NCBI RefSeq assembly: GCF_000377645.1
Contig: NZ_KB898473.1
Location: forward strand, 112,720 to 176,719
Direction of reading: 5' to 3'
Source: Thiomonas sp. FB-6
Lineage (GTDB): Bacteria; Pseudomonadota; Gammaproteobacteria; Burkholderiales; Burkholderiaceae_C
Length of the DNA stretch: 64,000 nucleotides
A model generated the notes under the pieces. It was not told where the DNA came from. It saw nothing but the letters and a program-made list of their open reading frames with translations, and did not search any database. Numbering within the stretch: the stretch's first letter is position 1; the number at the start of each line of letters is the position of its first letter. Positions 22,749 to 32,106 of the stretch are shown one piece after another. The position numbers and the translations under genes are program-made.

Positions 22749-22982
22749 GCGGCGGCCGGGCCCCGCGCGGGCCGGCGTCGGGGTGGCGAGCAGCACAGGG
22801 CCGGGGGCGGCGCGCGTCAGCGCGCTTCCAACCTCATGCTTGCGGCAGCTGTTTGAGCGCAGCGCGCGCAAGCGCGCGAAGCGAGTTCTGCCGCACGCCT
22901 CCGGCCCGAGCAGCGCAAGCGCAGTTGGCGCCGCAGGCGCCAACCACCCCGTCATCCGGCTCGCGCGGGGCCCGGCCGCCGC
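22749..22982. repeat. 21-bp perfect inverted repeat (arms 22749-22769 and 22962-22982)
   Basis: The arms are perfect reverse complements and share the core GGCCGGGCCCCGC. They enclose 192 bp that itself contains the hairpin at 22924-22944. Confidence 0.8.
22924..22944. repeat. Perfect hairpin GTTGGCGCC-GCA-GGCGCCAAC
   Basis: 9-bp stem with 3-nt loop; no T-run, so a terminator role is unlikely. Confidence 0.7.
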
Positions 22983-23092
22983 TGGCGTGCGAGAGCCGCT
23001 CCGGGCTGATGCAAGCCTCGTGTCGTGCAAAGCCCCATGACCATTCGCTTCGGCATGCGCGAACGGTGGCGGCTCGTGAGGGGCGACTTGCA

Positions 23093-23108
23093 CGTTCCAC
23101 GTGGAACA
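23093..23108. other. parS: parS site 2
   Basis: CGTTCCACGTGGAACA: the 14-bp GTTCCACGTGGAAC core is perfect, with one outer base differing. It lies upstream of mnmG. Confidence 0.9.
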
Positions 23109-23161
23109 TCGCCGCACCGTCATGGCTCGCCGTGCCGCCCGTCGCTCCCAGGCAGGGGGAT

Positions 23162-23177
23162 TGTTCCACGTGGAACA
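23162..23177. other. parS: parS site 3
   Basis: Perfect TGTTCCACGTGGAACA, 69 bp from site 2 and just upstream of the mnmG promoter. ParB bound here could affect mnmG-rsmG-parAB transcription. Confidence 0.92.
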
Positions 23178-23212
23178 TCGGCCCGTCTCCCGGCCTCGCG
23201 CGACGCCGCGCC

Positions 23213-23218
23213 TACAAT
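23213..23218 (+). promoter_or_regulatory. -10 box (TACAAT) of the mnmG-rsmG-parA-parB operon
   Basis: TACAAT 26 nt before the mnmG ATG and 36 bp after parS site 3; it supports the downstream start for mnmG. Confidence 0.5.
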
Positions 23219-23243
23219 GCGGAACTCGAAGCTGGTGAACTCC

Positions 23244-25175
23244 ATGGAATATCCGAAGGTCTTTGACGTCATCGTGGTCGGCGGCGGGCACGCCGGTACG
23301 GAAGCCGCGCTGGCCGCTGCCCGCATGGGCGCGGCCACGCTGCTGCTCAGCCACAACATCGAGACCCTGGGGCAGATGTCCTGCAACCCCTCCATCGGCG
23401 GCATCGGCAAGGGCCACCTGGTCAAGGAAATCGACGCACTGGGCGGCGCGATGGCCGCCGCCACCGACGAGGGCGGCATCCAGTTTCGCATTCTCAACGG
23501 CAGCAAGGGCCCGGCAGTGCGCGCCACCCGTGCCCAGGCCGACCGGGTGCTGTACAAGGCCGCGATTCGCTCCCGCCTGGAAAACCAGCCGGGCCTGTGG
23601 CTATTCCAGCAGGCCGTCGACGACCTGCTGCTCGAATCCGACGGCCGAGGCGAGCGCGTGTGCGGTGCGGTGACCCAGAGCGGGATCCGCTTCCGCGCTC
23701 GCAGCGTGGTGCTCACCGCCGGAACCTTCCTGGACGGCAAGATCCACATCGGGCTGCAGAACTACTCGGGCGGGCGCGCAGGCGATCCGCCCGCGGTCTC
23801 GCTGGCGCAGCGCCTGCGCGAAATCGGCCTGCCCCAGGGGCGCCTGAAGACCGGCACTCCGCCGCGTATCGACGGCCGCAGCATCGACTTCTCCCGCATG
23901 CAGGAACAGCCCGGGGACCTCGACCCGGTGCCGGTGTTCAGCTTCCTCGGCGAAGCCTCCCGGCACCCGCGCCAGCTGCCCTGCTGGGTCACCCACACCA
24001 ACGCGCGCACCCACGACATCATCCGTTCCGGGCTGGACCGCAGCCCCATGTATACCGGGGTGATCGAAGGCGTGGGCCCGCGCTACTGCCCCAGCATCGA
24101 GGACAAGATCCACCGCTTCGCCGGCAAGGACGCGCACCAGATCTTCCTCGAGCCCGAGGGCCTGAGCACCCACGAGTACTACCCCAACGGCATCTCGACC
24201 AGCCTGCCCTTCGACGTGCAGCTCGAACTGGTGCACAGCATCGAGGGCCTGGAGCAGGCCCACCTGCTGCGCCCCGGCTACGCCATCGAATACGACTACT
24301 ACGACCCGCGGGCCCTGAAGACCTCGCTGGAGACCCGGGACGTCGCCGGGCTGTTCTTCGCCGGCCAGATCAACGGCACCACCGGCTACGAGGAAGCCGC
24401 CGCGCAAGGCCTGCTGGCCGGCGCCAATGCCGCGCTGCTGGTGCGGGGCGCAGAACCCTGGTGCCCGGGCCGCGAGCAGGCCTACCTAGGCGTGCTGGTC
24501 GACGACCTGATCACGAAGGGGGTCAGCGAGCCCTACCGCATGTTCACCAGCCGCGCCGAGTACCGGCTCAGCCTGCGCGAGGACAACGCCGACCTGCGCC
24601 TGACCGAGGCCGGGCGGCGACTCGGCCTGGTGGACGACGCCCGCTGGGACGCCTTCTGCCGCAAGCGCGACGCCATCGAGGCCGAGCGCCAGCGCCTGCG
24701 CGACACCTGGGTGCAGCCGCAGACCCTGCCGCCCGCCGACGCACAGCAACTCATCGGCCAGCCCATCGAGCGCGAATACCGCCTCGAAGACCTGCTACGC
24801 AGGCCCGACGTCGACTACACCCGGCTGGTCGGTGCGCTGGACGGACGCTACGCGCCGGCCCACCCCTTGCGCGCCGACGAAGCCGAGCAGGTTCAGATCG
24901 GCGTGAAATACTCCGGCTACATCGAACGCCAGCAGGTGGACGTGCAGCGCGCCGCCGAATACGAGCACATGCCCCTGCCCGAGGACCTGGACTACACCGT
25001 GGTGCAGGGCCTGTCGATCGAGGTGCGCCAGAAACTGGGACGCGCCCGCCCCCACACCCTCGGCCAGGCCTCGCGCGTCTCCGGGGTCACGCCCGCCGCC
25101 ATTTCGCTGCTGCTGGTGCACCTGCGCAAGCGCCGCCTGCGCTCGCCCTCAGCCGCCGGCCGGGCCGCCGGATGA
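23244..25175 (+). CDS. mnmG: tRNA uridine-34 5-carboxymethylaminomethyl synthesis protein MnmG (GidA)
   Basis: 643 aa. N-terminal FAD-binding [21 protein letters not shown] and [23 protein letters not shown]; the second GidA signature includes [11 protein letters not shown] and the C-terminal helical domain starts near 470. With MnmE (encoded 11 kb away near rpmH) it modifies wobble uridines. The start at MEYPKVFDV lies just downstream of the TACAAT box. It is first in an operon with rsmG (ATGA overlap). Confidence 0.98.
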   Translation: MEYPKVFDVIVVGGGHAGTEAALAAARMGAATLLLSHNIETLGQMSCNPSIGGIGKGHLVKEIDALGGAMAAATDEGGIQFRILNGSKGPAVRATRAQADRVLYKAAIRSRLENQPGLWLFQQAVDDLLLESDGRGERVCGAVTQSGIRFRARSVVLTAGTFLDGKIHIGLQNYSGGRAGDPPAVSLAQRLREIGLPQGRLKTGTPPRIDGRSIDFSRMQEQPGDLDPVPVFSFLGEASRHPRQLPCWVTHTNARTHDIIRSGLDRSPMYTGVIEGVGPRYCPSIEDKIHRFAGKDAHQIFLEPEGLSTHEYYPNGISTSLPFDVQLELVHSIEGLEQAHLLRPGYAIEYDYYDPRALKTSLETRDVAGLFFAGQINGTTGYEEAAAQGLLAGANAALLVRGAEPWCPGREQAYLGVLVDDLITKGVSEPYRMFTSRAEYRLSLREDNADLRLTEAGRRLGLVDDARWDAFCRKRDAIEAERQRLRDTWVQPQTLPPADAQQLIGQPIEREYRLEDLLRRPDVDYTRLVGALDGRYAPAHPLRADEAEQVQIGVKYSGYIERQQVDVQRAAEYEHMPLPEDLDYTVVQGLSIEVRQKLGRARPHTLGQASRVSGVTPAAISLLLVHLRKRRLRSPSAAGRAAG

Positions 25176-25834
25176 GCGCGGCGCGCGAGGAACTCGCCGG
25201 TGTGCTGGAGGCGCTGCGCCTGCCGGCGGATGACGCCCAGATCGGGCAACTGCTGCAATACCTGGAGTTGCTGCAGCGCTGGAACGCGGTCTACAACCTG
25301 ACCGCGGTGCGCGAGCCCGCGCACATGCTCACGCTGCACCTGGCAGACAGCCTGTCCCTGCTGCCTGCGCTGGACCGGCGCGCGCCGCGGCGGGTGCTGG
25401 ACGTGGGTTCCGGCGGCGGCCTGCCCGGGCTGGTGCTGGCCATCATGCGCCCGCAGTGGCAACTCGTGCTGGTCGACGCGGTGCAAAAGAAGTGCGCCTT
25501 CCTGCAGCAGGTGGCGGCTACGCTGCAACTGCGCAACGTGGAGGTCCTGCACGGCCGCATCGAGGGCTTGCGACTGCCCGGATTCGACTGCATCACCAGC
25601 CGCGCGGTGGGCGAACTTGCCGAACTCGTGCGCATCAGCGAGCATGTGCTGCTCGCCGAGGGTGCCTGGGCGGCCATGAAGGGCAGCGTGCCCGAGGCCG
25701 AAATCCGGGCCCTGCCCGCGGGTATCGTGCACGACATCGAATTTCTCGACGTACCCGGGCTGCGGGCGCAGCGCTGCGTGGTGTGGATGCACCGCGCGCA
25801 GGCGCCGGCCGCGGGCCGGCCCGGCGATTCCTAG
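25172..25834 (+). CDS. rsmG: 16S rRNA G527 N7-methyltransferase RsmG (GidB)
   Basis: 220 aa. AdoMet site [16 protein letters not shown] (about 75-90), NLTAVREP, and [11 protein letters not shown]. The start codon overlaps the mnmG stop (ATGA), giving translational coupling. It methylates G527 of 16S rRNA, the conserved partner position next to mnmG. Confidence 0.97.
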   Translation: MSAAREELAGVLEALRLPADDAQIGQLLQYLELLQRWNAVYNLTAVREPAHMLTLHLADSLSLLPALDRRAPRRVLDVGSGGGLPGLVLAIMRPQWQLVLVDAVQKKCAFLQQVAATLQLRNVEVLHGRIEGLRLPGFDCITSRAVGELAELVRISEHVLLAEGAWAAMKGSVPEAEIRALPAGIVHDIEFLDVPGLRAQRCVVWMHRAQAPAAGRPGDS

Positions 25835-25844
25835 GACTCTTGCG

Positions 25845-26651
25845 ATGGCATCGGTTTTTTGTGTCGCCAACCAGAAGGGCGGGGTCGGCAAGACCACCAC
25901 CAGCGTCAACCTCGCCGCGGGCCTGGCCCGGGTCGGGCAACGCGTGCTGCTGGTCGACCTCGACCCGCAGGGCAATGCCACCATGGGCTCGGGGGTGGAC
26001 AAGCGCCAGCTCAAGCCCAGCGTGTACCAGGCCCTGCTGGGCATCGCCCCGCTGCAGGAAGCCCGCCGCACCAGCCCGCAGGGCGGCTACGACGTGCTCG
26101 GCGCCAACCGCGAGCTGGCCGGCGCCGAACTCGAACTGGTCGACGAGGATCGGCGCGAACACCGCCTCAAGGAATTGTTGGCCTCGGTCGCCGGCGAGTA
26201 CGACTTCGTGCTCATCGACACCCCTCCGGCGCTGGGCCTGCTCACGCTCAACGCCCTGTGCGCGGCGCAGGGGGTGATCGTACCCATGCAGTGCGAGTAT
26301 TTCGCGCTGGAAGGGCTCACCGACCTGGTCAACACGGTGCGCCAGGTGCACGCCAAGCTCAACCCCGACCTGGTGCTGATCGGGCTGCTGCGGGTCATGT
26401 TCGACCCCCGCATCACCCTGCAGCAACAGGTCAGCGACCAGCTCAAGACCCACTTCGGCGAGAAGGTGTTCGATGCGGTGATTCCCCGCAACGTGCGCCT
26501 GGCCGAGGCCCCGAGCTACGGCCTGCCCGGCGTGGTGTTCGACCGCGCCAGCCGCGGCGCCCAGGCCTACATGGAATTCGCCGAGGAAATGGTGCGCCGC
26601 GTCCGCGGCCCCGCCGCCGCCTCCCGCAGCCCCAACGCCACCGCAGCATGA
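25845..26651 (+). CDS. parA: Chromosome partitioning ATPase ParA (Soj)
   Basis: 268 aa. Deviant Walker A KGGVGKTTT at about residues 11-19, Walker A' VLLVDLDPQGN, Walker B FVLIDTPPALGLLT. It forms ATP-dependent dimers on DNA that move ParB-parS complexes. It lies 10 bp after rsmG and its stop overlaps the parB start (ATGA). Confidence 0.98.
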   Translation: MASVFCVANQKGGVGKTTTSVNLAAGLARVGQRVLLVDLDPQGNATMGSGVDKRQLKPSVYQALLGIAPLQEARRTSPQGGYDVLGANRELAGAELELVDEDRREHRLKELLASVAGEYDFVLIDTPPALGLLTLNALCAAQGVIVPMQCEYFALEGLTDLVNTVRQVHAKLNPDLVLIGLLRVMFDPRITLQQQVSDQLKTHFGEKVFDAVIPRNVRLAEAPSYGLPGVVFDRASRGAQAYMEFAEEMVRRVRGPAAASRSPNATAA

Positions 26652-27562
26652 ACAGCCCCTCCAAGAACCCCTCCGCCGCCTCCCCGGCCCCGAAAAAGCG
26701 CAAGGGCCTGGGCCTGGGCCTGGAAGCCCTTCTGGGCGCCCAGGGCGCCGACATCGGCGCCGCGCCCGCCGCCCCCTCCTCGCTGCCGCTGGACGTGCTG
26801 GTGCCAGGCCAGTACCAGCCACGCACGCGCATGGACGAAGGCGCGCTGTTCGAACTGGCCGAAAGCATCAAGGCGCAGGGCGTGATGCAGCCCATCCTGG
26901 TGCGCCCGCTGGCCGGCGGCAAGTACGAGATCATCGCCGGCGAACGGCGCAGCCGCGCGGCCCGCCTGGCCGGCCTCGAGCAGGTGCCGGTGCTGGTGCG
27001 CGAGGTGCCGGACCAGTCGGCGCTGGCCATGGCTCTGATCGAGAACATCCAGCGCGAGGACCTCAATCCCCTGGAGGAAGCCCAGGGCATCCGGCGCCTG
27101 ATCGAGGAGTTCTCCTTCACCCACGAACAGGCGGCGCAGGCCGTCGGGCGCTCGCGCGCCGCGGTCAGCAACCTGCTGCGCCTGCTCAATCTGGCACGCC
27201 CGGTGCAGGACATGCTGCTGGCGGGGGACCTGGACATGGGCCATGCCCGCGCCCTGCTCGCGCTCGACGGCGCCGCCCAGATCCAGGCCGCCAACCAGGT
27301 GCAGGCGCGGCGCCTGTCGGTGCGCGAGACCGAGCGCCTGTGCGCCCGCGCGCAGGCCCCCGAGCCGGCCCCGCGTGCGGCGCAACAGGCCGAAGGCCGC
27401 GAACTCGAACGCCTGGAGCACGAGCTGGGCGAACTGCTGGCCGCGCCGGTGCACATCCGCGCCAAGGGCAACGGCAGCCGCATGCGCGGCGAAATCACCC
27501 TGGGCTTTCACTCGCTGGACGAGCTCAACGGGCTCATCGACTACCTGCGCAAGCAGGCCTGA
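26648..27562 (+). CDS. parB: Chromosome partitioning CTPase/DNA-binding protein ParB (Spo0J)
   Basis: 304 aa. N-terminal basic KKRKGLGLGLEALLG, CTP/arginine box GERRSRAARLAGL, ENIQREDLNPLEEA, HTH (FTHEQAAQAVGRSRAAVSNLL, written here to 20: FTHEQAAQAVGRSRAAVSNL), and a C-terminal dimerisation domain. It loads on the three parS sites upstream of mnmG and slides as a clamp. Last gene of the operon. Confidence 0.98.
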   Translation: MNSPSKNPSAASPAPKKRKGLGLGLEALLGAQGADIGAAPAAPSSLPLDVLVPGQYQPRTRMDEGALFELAESIKAQGVMQPILVRPLAGGKYEIIAGERRSRAARLAGLEQVPVLVREVPDQSALAMALIENIQREDLNPLEEAQGIRRLIEEFSFTHEQAAQAVGRSRAAVSNLLRLLNLARPVQDMLLAGDLDMGHARALLALDGAAQIQAANQVQARRLSVRETERLCARAQAPEPAPRAAQQAEGRELERLEHELGELLAAPVHIRAKGNGSRMRGEITLGFHSLDELNGLIDYLRKQA

Positions 27563-27605
27563 GGCGCCCGCCCGGTATTCAGGGGGCCGCCTCCGCAGTG
27601 AGCAC

Positions 27606-28814
27606 TTACACCGGCACGTCCTGCGCGAACACGCGCAGCACCGAGCTGTAGGCCTGCAGGCCCGCGCCGGAGAATTCGCCGGCGGCCTCGAAGCCGATCA
27701 GCGGCACCGGCCCCAGCTGGCTGCGCAGAAGCTGCCACTGCGCGGACAGTACCGAGCCGCGACGCGAAGCGCAGGTGACGAACACCGCGCCGCGCACCGG
27801 CGGCCCGGCACCGGCGGCCGAGCAGTGGCCGGCCGCCTGCCGCGCCTCGCGACGCTGTTCGAGTTCCTCGCGCACCTCGGTGCACAGGCGCAACAGGTCG
27901 CGCAGCGAAACCGCCGCCTCGCGCCGGCAGAAACGCAGTTGCATGCCCGGCTGGAGCTCGGCGGCCAGCGCCACCCCCTGCGCCCCCGGGTCGATGCCGA
28001 TCAGGCCGCGCAGCAGCGGCGCCGCTCCGGCGGCCGCCTGGCGCAGCTCGTCCTCGGGCCACGACAGGCCCACGACCACGTCGCGCAGGCTGGGCACCAG
28101 CTCGCGCCATTGCTGGCGCTCGCGGCGCTCTCGCGGCTCGCCCAGGTCGTCGAGCAGCGCGCCCAGCGCGGGCTGGCCGTCCAGCGCGTACACCACGTTG
28201 TCGGTGCAGCGCGTCACCGTGCGCGCCGGGCCCACCGCCTGCAGCCCGTGGCTGAGCCCGCCCAGCAGGCTCAGGCGTGGCGAGAAGGCCACGCCCGACA
28301 CCCCGCCCTGCAGCACCGCGTCGGCGAACTGCGCGCCGCAGCCGGGGCTGACGATGCCGCCCCACACGTCGCGGTTCTCGCAGCGCTCGCCCAGTTCGAG
28401 CACCAGTTCGTCCAGCTCGGGCTGCTCGGCGTCGCCGTGGGCCAGCACCGAGTGCGCGCCGCGCCACACGCGCGAGGCCTGCGGCAAGGGCTTGCGCCCG
28501 GAAAACACGCGGAAATCACGCTGCGCCAACTGCATCAGCATCACCGCCACGCCGCAGGACTCGATGCCCTGCTCGCCGGCAGCGAACACCCCCGACACCA
28601 CGCCGCCCACCCAGTGCGCCACGCCCAGGCGCTCGCGCAGGCCGGCCAGCAGTTCCTCGCCCAGCACGGCATGCCGCGGGTCCACGTACACCAGGCCCAG
28701 GTTGGGCCGCGTGACGGTTTCGGCGCGCGCGCGCTCGCGGGCCACCTGGGCGGCCAGCGACTCCAGGGCCAGGGGCCAGCTCGAAGACGACGAATGGGCG
28801 GTGATGAAACGCAT
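27606..28814 (-). CDS. FIST N- and C-domain sensory protein
   Basis: 402 aa. FIST_N (about 30-230, LGLVYVDPRH, GGVVSGVF, GGLSHGLQAVGPAR) followed by FIST_C (about 240-400, ending FEAAGEFSGAGLQAYSSVL). FIST proteins are predicted small-ligand sensors, often fused or linked to signalling domains; none is fused here. It ends 43 bp from the parB stop (convergent). Confidence 0.88.
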   Translation of the reverse strand: MRFITAHSSSSSWPLALESLAAQVARERARAETVTRPNLGLVYVDPRHAVLGEELLAGLRERLGVAHWVGGVVSGVFAAGEQGIESCGVAVMLMQLAQRDFRVFSGRKPLPQASRVWRGAHSVLAHGDAEQPELDELVLELGERCENRDVWGGIVSPGCGAQFADAVLQGGVSGVAFSPRLSLLGGLSHGLQAVGPARTVTRCTDNVVYALDGQPALGALLDDLGEPRERRERQQWRELVPSLRDVVVGLSWPEDELRQAAAGAAPLLRGLIGIDPGAQGVALAAELQPGMQLRFCRREAAVSLRDLLRLCTEVREELEQRREARQAAGHCSAAGAGPPVRGAVFVTCASRRGSVLSAQWQLLRSQLGPVPLIGFEAAGEFSGAGLQAYSSVLRVFAQDVPV

Positions 28815-29039
28815 GCGAAAGCTACCGATTCAGCGCACGCGGCGCGGCTCGCGCGCGAAGCACGACATGAAGCATGAACCCGGTGCATGAAGCGCGGCTC
28901 CATGCCGCGCCACCCTGCCATGTTGCACCGCAATGTGCCGAACCATCGTAGCAGGCGAATCAAGGCCCCGGAGTCCGTGCGCCTTGGCTGTCGAGACCAT
29001 GCCAGGCCCCCGTTGCTTGCCCGCCTGCTCGTGGCCGGC

Positions 29040-29801
29040 TCAGCGCGGCGGGCGTGCCGGCGCCTTGCGCTTGGCCGCCCCCGCCTTCGCGCCGGTCTTC
29101 GCGGCCGCCGCCGGCCGCTTGCGCGCGGCGGGCGCCTTGCCGGCCGTGGCCGGCGTTCCGGGAGCCGACCGGGACGATGCCCCCGCCGAGGCACTCGAGG
29201 ACGGCTTCGAGGACGCCTTCGAGGATTCGCCCGCGGGCGCCGCCGCCGCGGCGGGCATGGGCCAGGCGCTGTCACGCAGGGCCTCGCTGGCCACCTTCGT
29301 GAACTGCTCGCTCAGCGTGCTCCACCACTGCATGGGGTCGACGATGCCGCCCAAGGGCGCCGCCTCGCCCCCGTCCTTGACGCGGCCCTTGGCGTCGCCA
29401 GCGGCGGGCATCGCTGGCGCTGGCGCAGCTTCGGCACCGGCGCCGGGCGCCTGGGCGCCGGCCGGCGGCGCGGGCTCCGCCATGTGCGCGGCCGCGCCCA
29501 TCGCCTCGGCGCCGGCGCGCATGGCCGAGCCCATTTGGCTGGCCAGGTCGCCGAAGTCCACGTTCATCGTCTTCAGCGTGGACAGGGTCATGCGCTGCAC
29601 TTCCAGGCCCTGGATGGTGGCCTGGGTCAGGCGCACGTTGGCCTCCAGCCACTGCAGCACCGCGCGCAAGTCGACGATCTTGCGCTCCAGTTCGTCGGGG
29701 TCCAGGGTCGGCGCCATCCAGTTGGCGAAACTCGAGGACATGCCGGAGCCCTTCAACAGGGATTGAAAGAACTCCATGGCCGGGGGAGATTGGGCTTGCA
29801 T
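29040..29801 (-). CDS. phaM: PhaM-like polyhydroxyalkanoate granule-associated protein
   Basis: 253 aa. The N-terminal PhaM domain (about 10-80) reads FFQSLLKGSGM, DPDELERKIVDLRAVLQWLEA, EVQRMTLSTLKTMN, with the DPMQWW segment at about 145. The C-terminal tail (from about 175) is rich in Ala, Lys, Pro and Ser, like histone-H1-type DNA-binding tails. In Cupriavidus PhaM links PHB granules, PHB synthase and nucleoid DNA; the same role is inferred. ATG 29801 fits the domain start; the upstream open frame is low-complexity. Confidence 0.85.
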   Translation of the reverse strand: MQAQSPPAMEFFQSLLKGSGMSSSFANWMAPTLDPDELERKIVDLRAVLQWLEANVRLTQATIQGLEVQRMTLSTLKTMNVDFGDLASQMGSAMRAGAEAMGAAAHMAEPAPPAGAQAPGAGAEAAPAPAMPAAGDAKGRVKDGGEAAPLGGIVDPMQWWSTLSEQFTKVASEALRDSAWPMPAAAAAPAGESSKASSKPSSSASAGASSRSAPGTPATAGKAPAARKRPAAAAKTGAKAGAAKRKAPARPPR

Positions 29802-29945
29802 AGGACCTGAACCTCGGAAAACGATGGAAACACCTGCGGCGCCGCCGGCGCGCGGGCTCGATGCGGCCCAGCATACCGCCTGCGCGCGCGCACCGACATC
29901 CCCCCATTCGAAGCCCCGCGCGGCGGCGCGCTGCACAATGCGGCC

Positions 29946-31166
29946 ATGAGTCCTTCGCGCCCGGCTGGCCCTTCGCGCGCGGCCCTGCCGGCACGCTCGC
30001 GCTGGCGCGCCGCGTGGTGGCTGCTGCCCGTGCTGGTGCTGCACCTGGCCGCGCTGTGGGGCCTAGGACGGGCCTTCCGCCAACCCCTGCCGCATGCCCT
30101 GCCGCCGGCGCTGTACACCCGCGTGCTGCTGCCGCAGGCGCCCCAGCCCGTAGCGCCCGAGGCGGCTTCCGGGCACGGCCCGCCCAGCGCGCCGGCGCAC
30201 GCCGGGCCGTCGCAGCTGCTGCCGGCGCCGCCGCTGCCCTCGGGCGGACCATCGCAGCACGCTTCCCACGCCGCTCCGCACGCCGCTTCGCAGCCCACTT
30301 CGCCCCGCGCGGCGCAGGCCGGGCCGGCGCCTGCCGCGGCCTCCGCGCCGCCCGCCGCTCCAGCGCAGGCCCATGCCCCGGCGCACGCGGCCGCGCCTGC
30401 CTCCACGCCTGCCTCCACGCCTGCCTCCGCGCCTGGCTCCACGCCTGGCTCCGCCGCCAGCACAGCTCCACGCGCCGCGGCCGGCACGGTCGAGGCCTGG
30501 CCGCTGCCGACCCGCCTCGACTACGCGCTGACCGGCTACTACCGCGGCCCGCTGCACGGCAACGGCGAACTCGAATGGCGGCGCGAGGGGCGGCGCTACG
30601 AACTGCGCCTGGGCGGCTCGGCGCTGGTCGACTTCTCCTACACCAGCACCGGCACCATCGACGGCGACTGGCTGGCGCCCGACGACTACGTCGAACAGGT
30701 GCTGATGCGCAGCAAGACCGTGCGTTTCGACCGCGCCGCGGGGCTGTTGCGCTTCTCGGCCATCGGGGCCACGATGCCCATTCCCGCGCACCTGCTCGAC
30801 AGCGCCAGCGTGTTCATGCAACTCGCGCAAGGCCTGCGCACCCATCCCGACGAGTTCCAGAGCGGCACACACCTGCGCTTCCAGGTGGCGCGCCCGAGCG
30901 GCACCACCATCTGGGATTTCCTGGTGGCCGGACGCGAGCCGGTGGACACCGGCCTCGGGCGCCTGGACACCTGGCACCTGGTGTACGAGCCGCCGGCGCG
31001 CGACGACCTCGGCGCGGAGGTCTGGCTGGCGCCGTCGCTGCAGGGGCTGCCGGTGCAGATCCGCCTGCGCCACGGCGGCGACGACTTCCTGCTGTTCACG
31101 CTGCGCCGCGCGTTGCAGCAGGCGCCGGCCGGCGAGGCCTCCGCCGCGCTCGCAGCCCCGCGCTGA
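29946..31166 (+). CDS. DUF3108 domain protein with Pro/Ala-rich linker
   Basis: 406 aa. N-terminal TM segment (WWLLPVLVLHLAALWGLG), a Pro/Ala/His-rich linker (about 50-180) with tandem TPAS repeats, and a C-terminal DUF3108 domain (about 185-395, LDYALTGYYRGPLHGNGELE). It is probably periplasmic and membrane-anchored, a common but uncharacterised Burkholderiales protein. The layout (TM, proline linker, periplasmic domain) resembles TonB-like proteins, but no TonB domain is present. Confidence 0.8.
   Translation: MSPSRPAGPSRAALPARSRWRAAWWLLPVLVLHLAALWGLGRAFRQPLPHALPPALYTRVLLPQAPQPVAPEAASGHGPPSAPAHAGPSQLLPAPPLPSGGPSQHASHAAPHAASQPTSPRAAQAGPAPAAASAPPAAPAQAHAPAHAAAPASTPASTPASAPGSTPGSAASTAPRAAAGTVEAWPLPTRLDYALTGYYRGPLHGNGELEWRREGRRYELRLGGSALVDFSYTSTGTIDGDWLAPDDYVEQVLMRSKTVRFDRAAGLLRFSAIGATMPIPAHLLDSASVFMQLAQGLRTHPDEFQSGTHLRFQVARPSGTTIWDFLVAGREPVDTGLGRLDTWHLVYEPPARDDLGAEVWLAPSLQGLPVQIRLRHGGDDFLLFTLRRALQQAPAGEASAALAAPR
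30394..30453 (+). repeat. Five 12-bp tandem repeats inside the DUF3108 gene
   Basis: Unit CGCCTGCCTCCA (with G/A variants) encodes Thr/Ala-Pro-Ala/Gly-Ser. The number of units is likely to vary between strains and sets linker length. Confidence 0.85.
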
Positions 31167-31352
31167 GACATTGCCGATGACCGCGTCCGCGCCGCGCTGT
31201 CGGCACGCGCGGGCCCTGCCGCGTTAAGGCAACAGGCACGCAGCGGGGGCCGCGGCGCGCGGGGCTTGATTCCTTCCGCCCGGTCCCCATCTGCACCTTG
31301 ACGCGGTCGCGGGCACGCCACGACGCCGCCGCGATGACCCGGGAGGATCACC

Positions 31353-31628
31353 ATGCACACCATGATCTACGACTCCGACGCTTTCAGCGTGTTCCAGCTC
31401 GACTGGGCCCGCGAAGCCGACAGCGTTCCCGAGGCCGCCTCGAACCAGGGTGGCTTCGAGATCGTCGACAAGTTCGCGCGCAAGGAAATCTTTCTCGAGG
31501 GCCACGTGGCGGACGGTTTCCGCGCCCGCGTGCGCAGCCTCATGGAAGGCTCGCCCAGCACCGAGGACATCGACGAATTCCTCGACGGCTTCTCGGCCCT
31601 GTCGCGCCTGAACCTGCACGCCCACTGA
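31353..31628 (+). CDS. DUF3567 small conserved protein
   Basis: 91 aa. MIYDSDAFSVFQLDW, GGFEIVDKFARKEIFLEG and EDIDEFLDGFSAL match the Burkholderiales DUF3567 family (BTH_I0359-like). The function is unknown. GAGG lies 7 nt before the ATG. Confidence 0.87.
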   Translation: MHTMIYDSDAFSVFQLDWAREADSVPEAASNQGGFEIVDKFARKEIFLEGHVADGFRARVRSLMEGSPSTEDIDEFLDGFSALSRLNLHAH

Positions 31629-31727
31629 AAGGCCTCGCGCGCCCCCGCGCGCGGTCCGCCACGGGGACGCAAGCAAAGCTTGTCTTGTGTCAAGGTGACG
31701 CGATGGCGAAGCCATACGATGGTTCGC

Positions 31728-32066
31728 ATGAATGCCCTCGTCGTCCCTAACTTTGAGTCGCCGCGCACCGCCGCGGCGGTGCGCGGCGGCACCCTCGCCG
31801 AGCCGATGGTGCGCGTGCTCAAGGCCATGGCGCACCGCGAGCGCTTGGCCATCCTGTGCCTGCTGCTGGACGGCGAGATGTGCGTGCGCGATCTCGAGCA
31901 CGGCGTGGGCATGCGCCAGGCCGCGCTGTCCCAGCAGCTCTCGCGCCTGCGCGCGGAGAACATCGTGGAAGCGGTACGCCACGGGCGCTTCATGCTCTAC
32001 CGCCTGAAGAACCCGCAGGTGCAGGCCGTGGTACGCGCCGTGTGCCGCGAGATCCACGCCGCCTGA
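31728..32066 (+). CDS. ArsR-family regulator, possible thiol/persulfide-type sensor
   Basis: 112 aa. HTH about 30-100: LKAMAHRERLAILCLLLDGE, recognition helix MRQAALSQQLSRLRAENIV, wing HGRFMLYRLKN. Cysteines are at 44, 52 and 106. C44 and C106 lie close to the two cysteines that BigR/SqrR sensors use for sulfide/persulfide sensing (family knowledge); this assignment is tentative because C106 is a few residues early. A TACGAT box sits just upstream. No sulfur gene is adjacent. Confidence 0.85.
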   Translation: MNALVVPNFESPRTAAAVRGGTLAEPMVRVLKAMAHRERLAILCLLLDGEMCVRDLEHGVGMRQAALSQQLSRLRAENIVEAVRHGRFMLYRLKNPQVQAVVRAVCREIHAA

Positions 32067-32106
32067 GCCCCGCGGGCAGGCGCGGGGGCACACCCGCCGC
32101 GCTGCC

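Larger units (their letters stand above)
22196..23092. other. Gene-free, GC-rich structured spacer between parS sites
   Basis: About 0.9 kb without a convincing gene: open frames exist on both strands but none reads like a protein or has a ribosome site. It holds a 21-bp perfect inverted repeat, a perfect 9-bp hairpin and an imperfect hairpin near 22688-22731 (GCGAGCAACC against GGTTGCTGGCTCGC). A 13-bp core GGCCGGGCCCCGC occurs at 22532 and within 22749-22769. It may be part of the centromere region or an origin-proximal spacer. Confidence 0.6.

Noticed and set aside
22712..23266. Plus-strand open frame across the parS region
   Set aside because: Overlaps the parS sites and mnmG promoter, has no ribosome site and no protein-like sequence.
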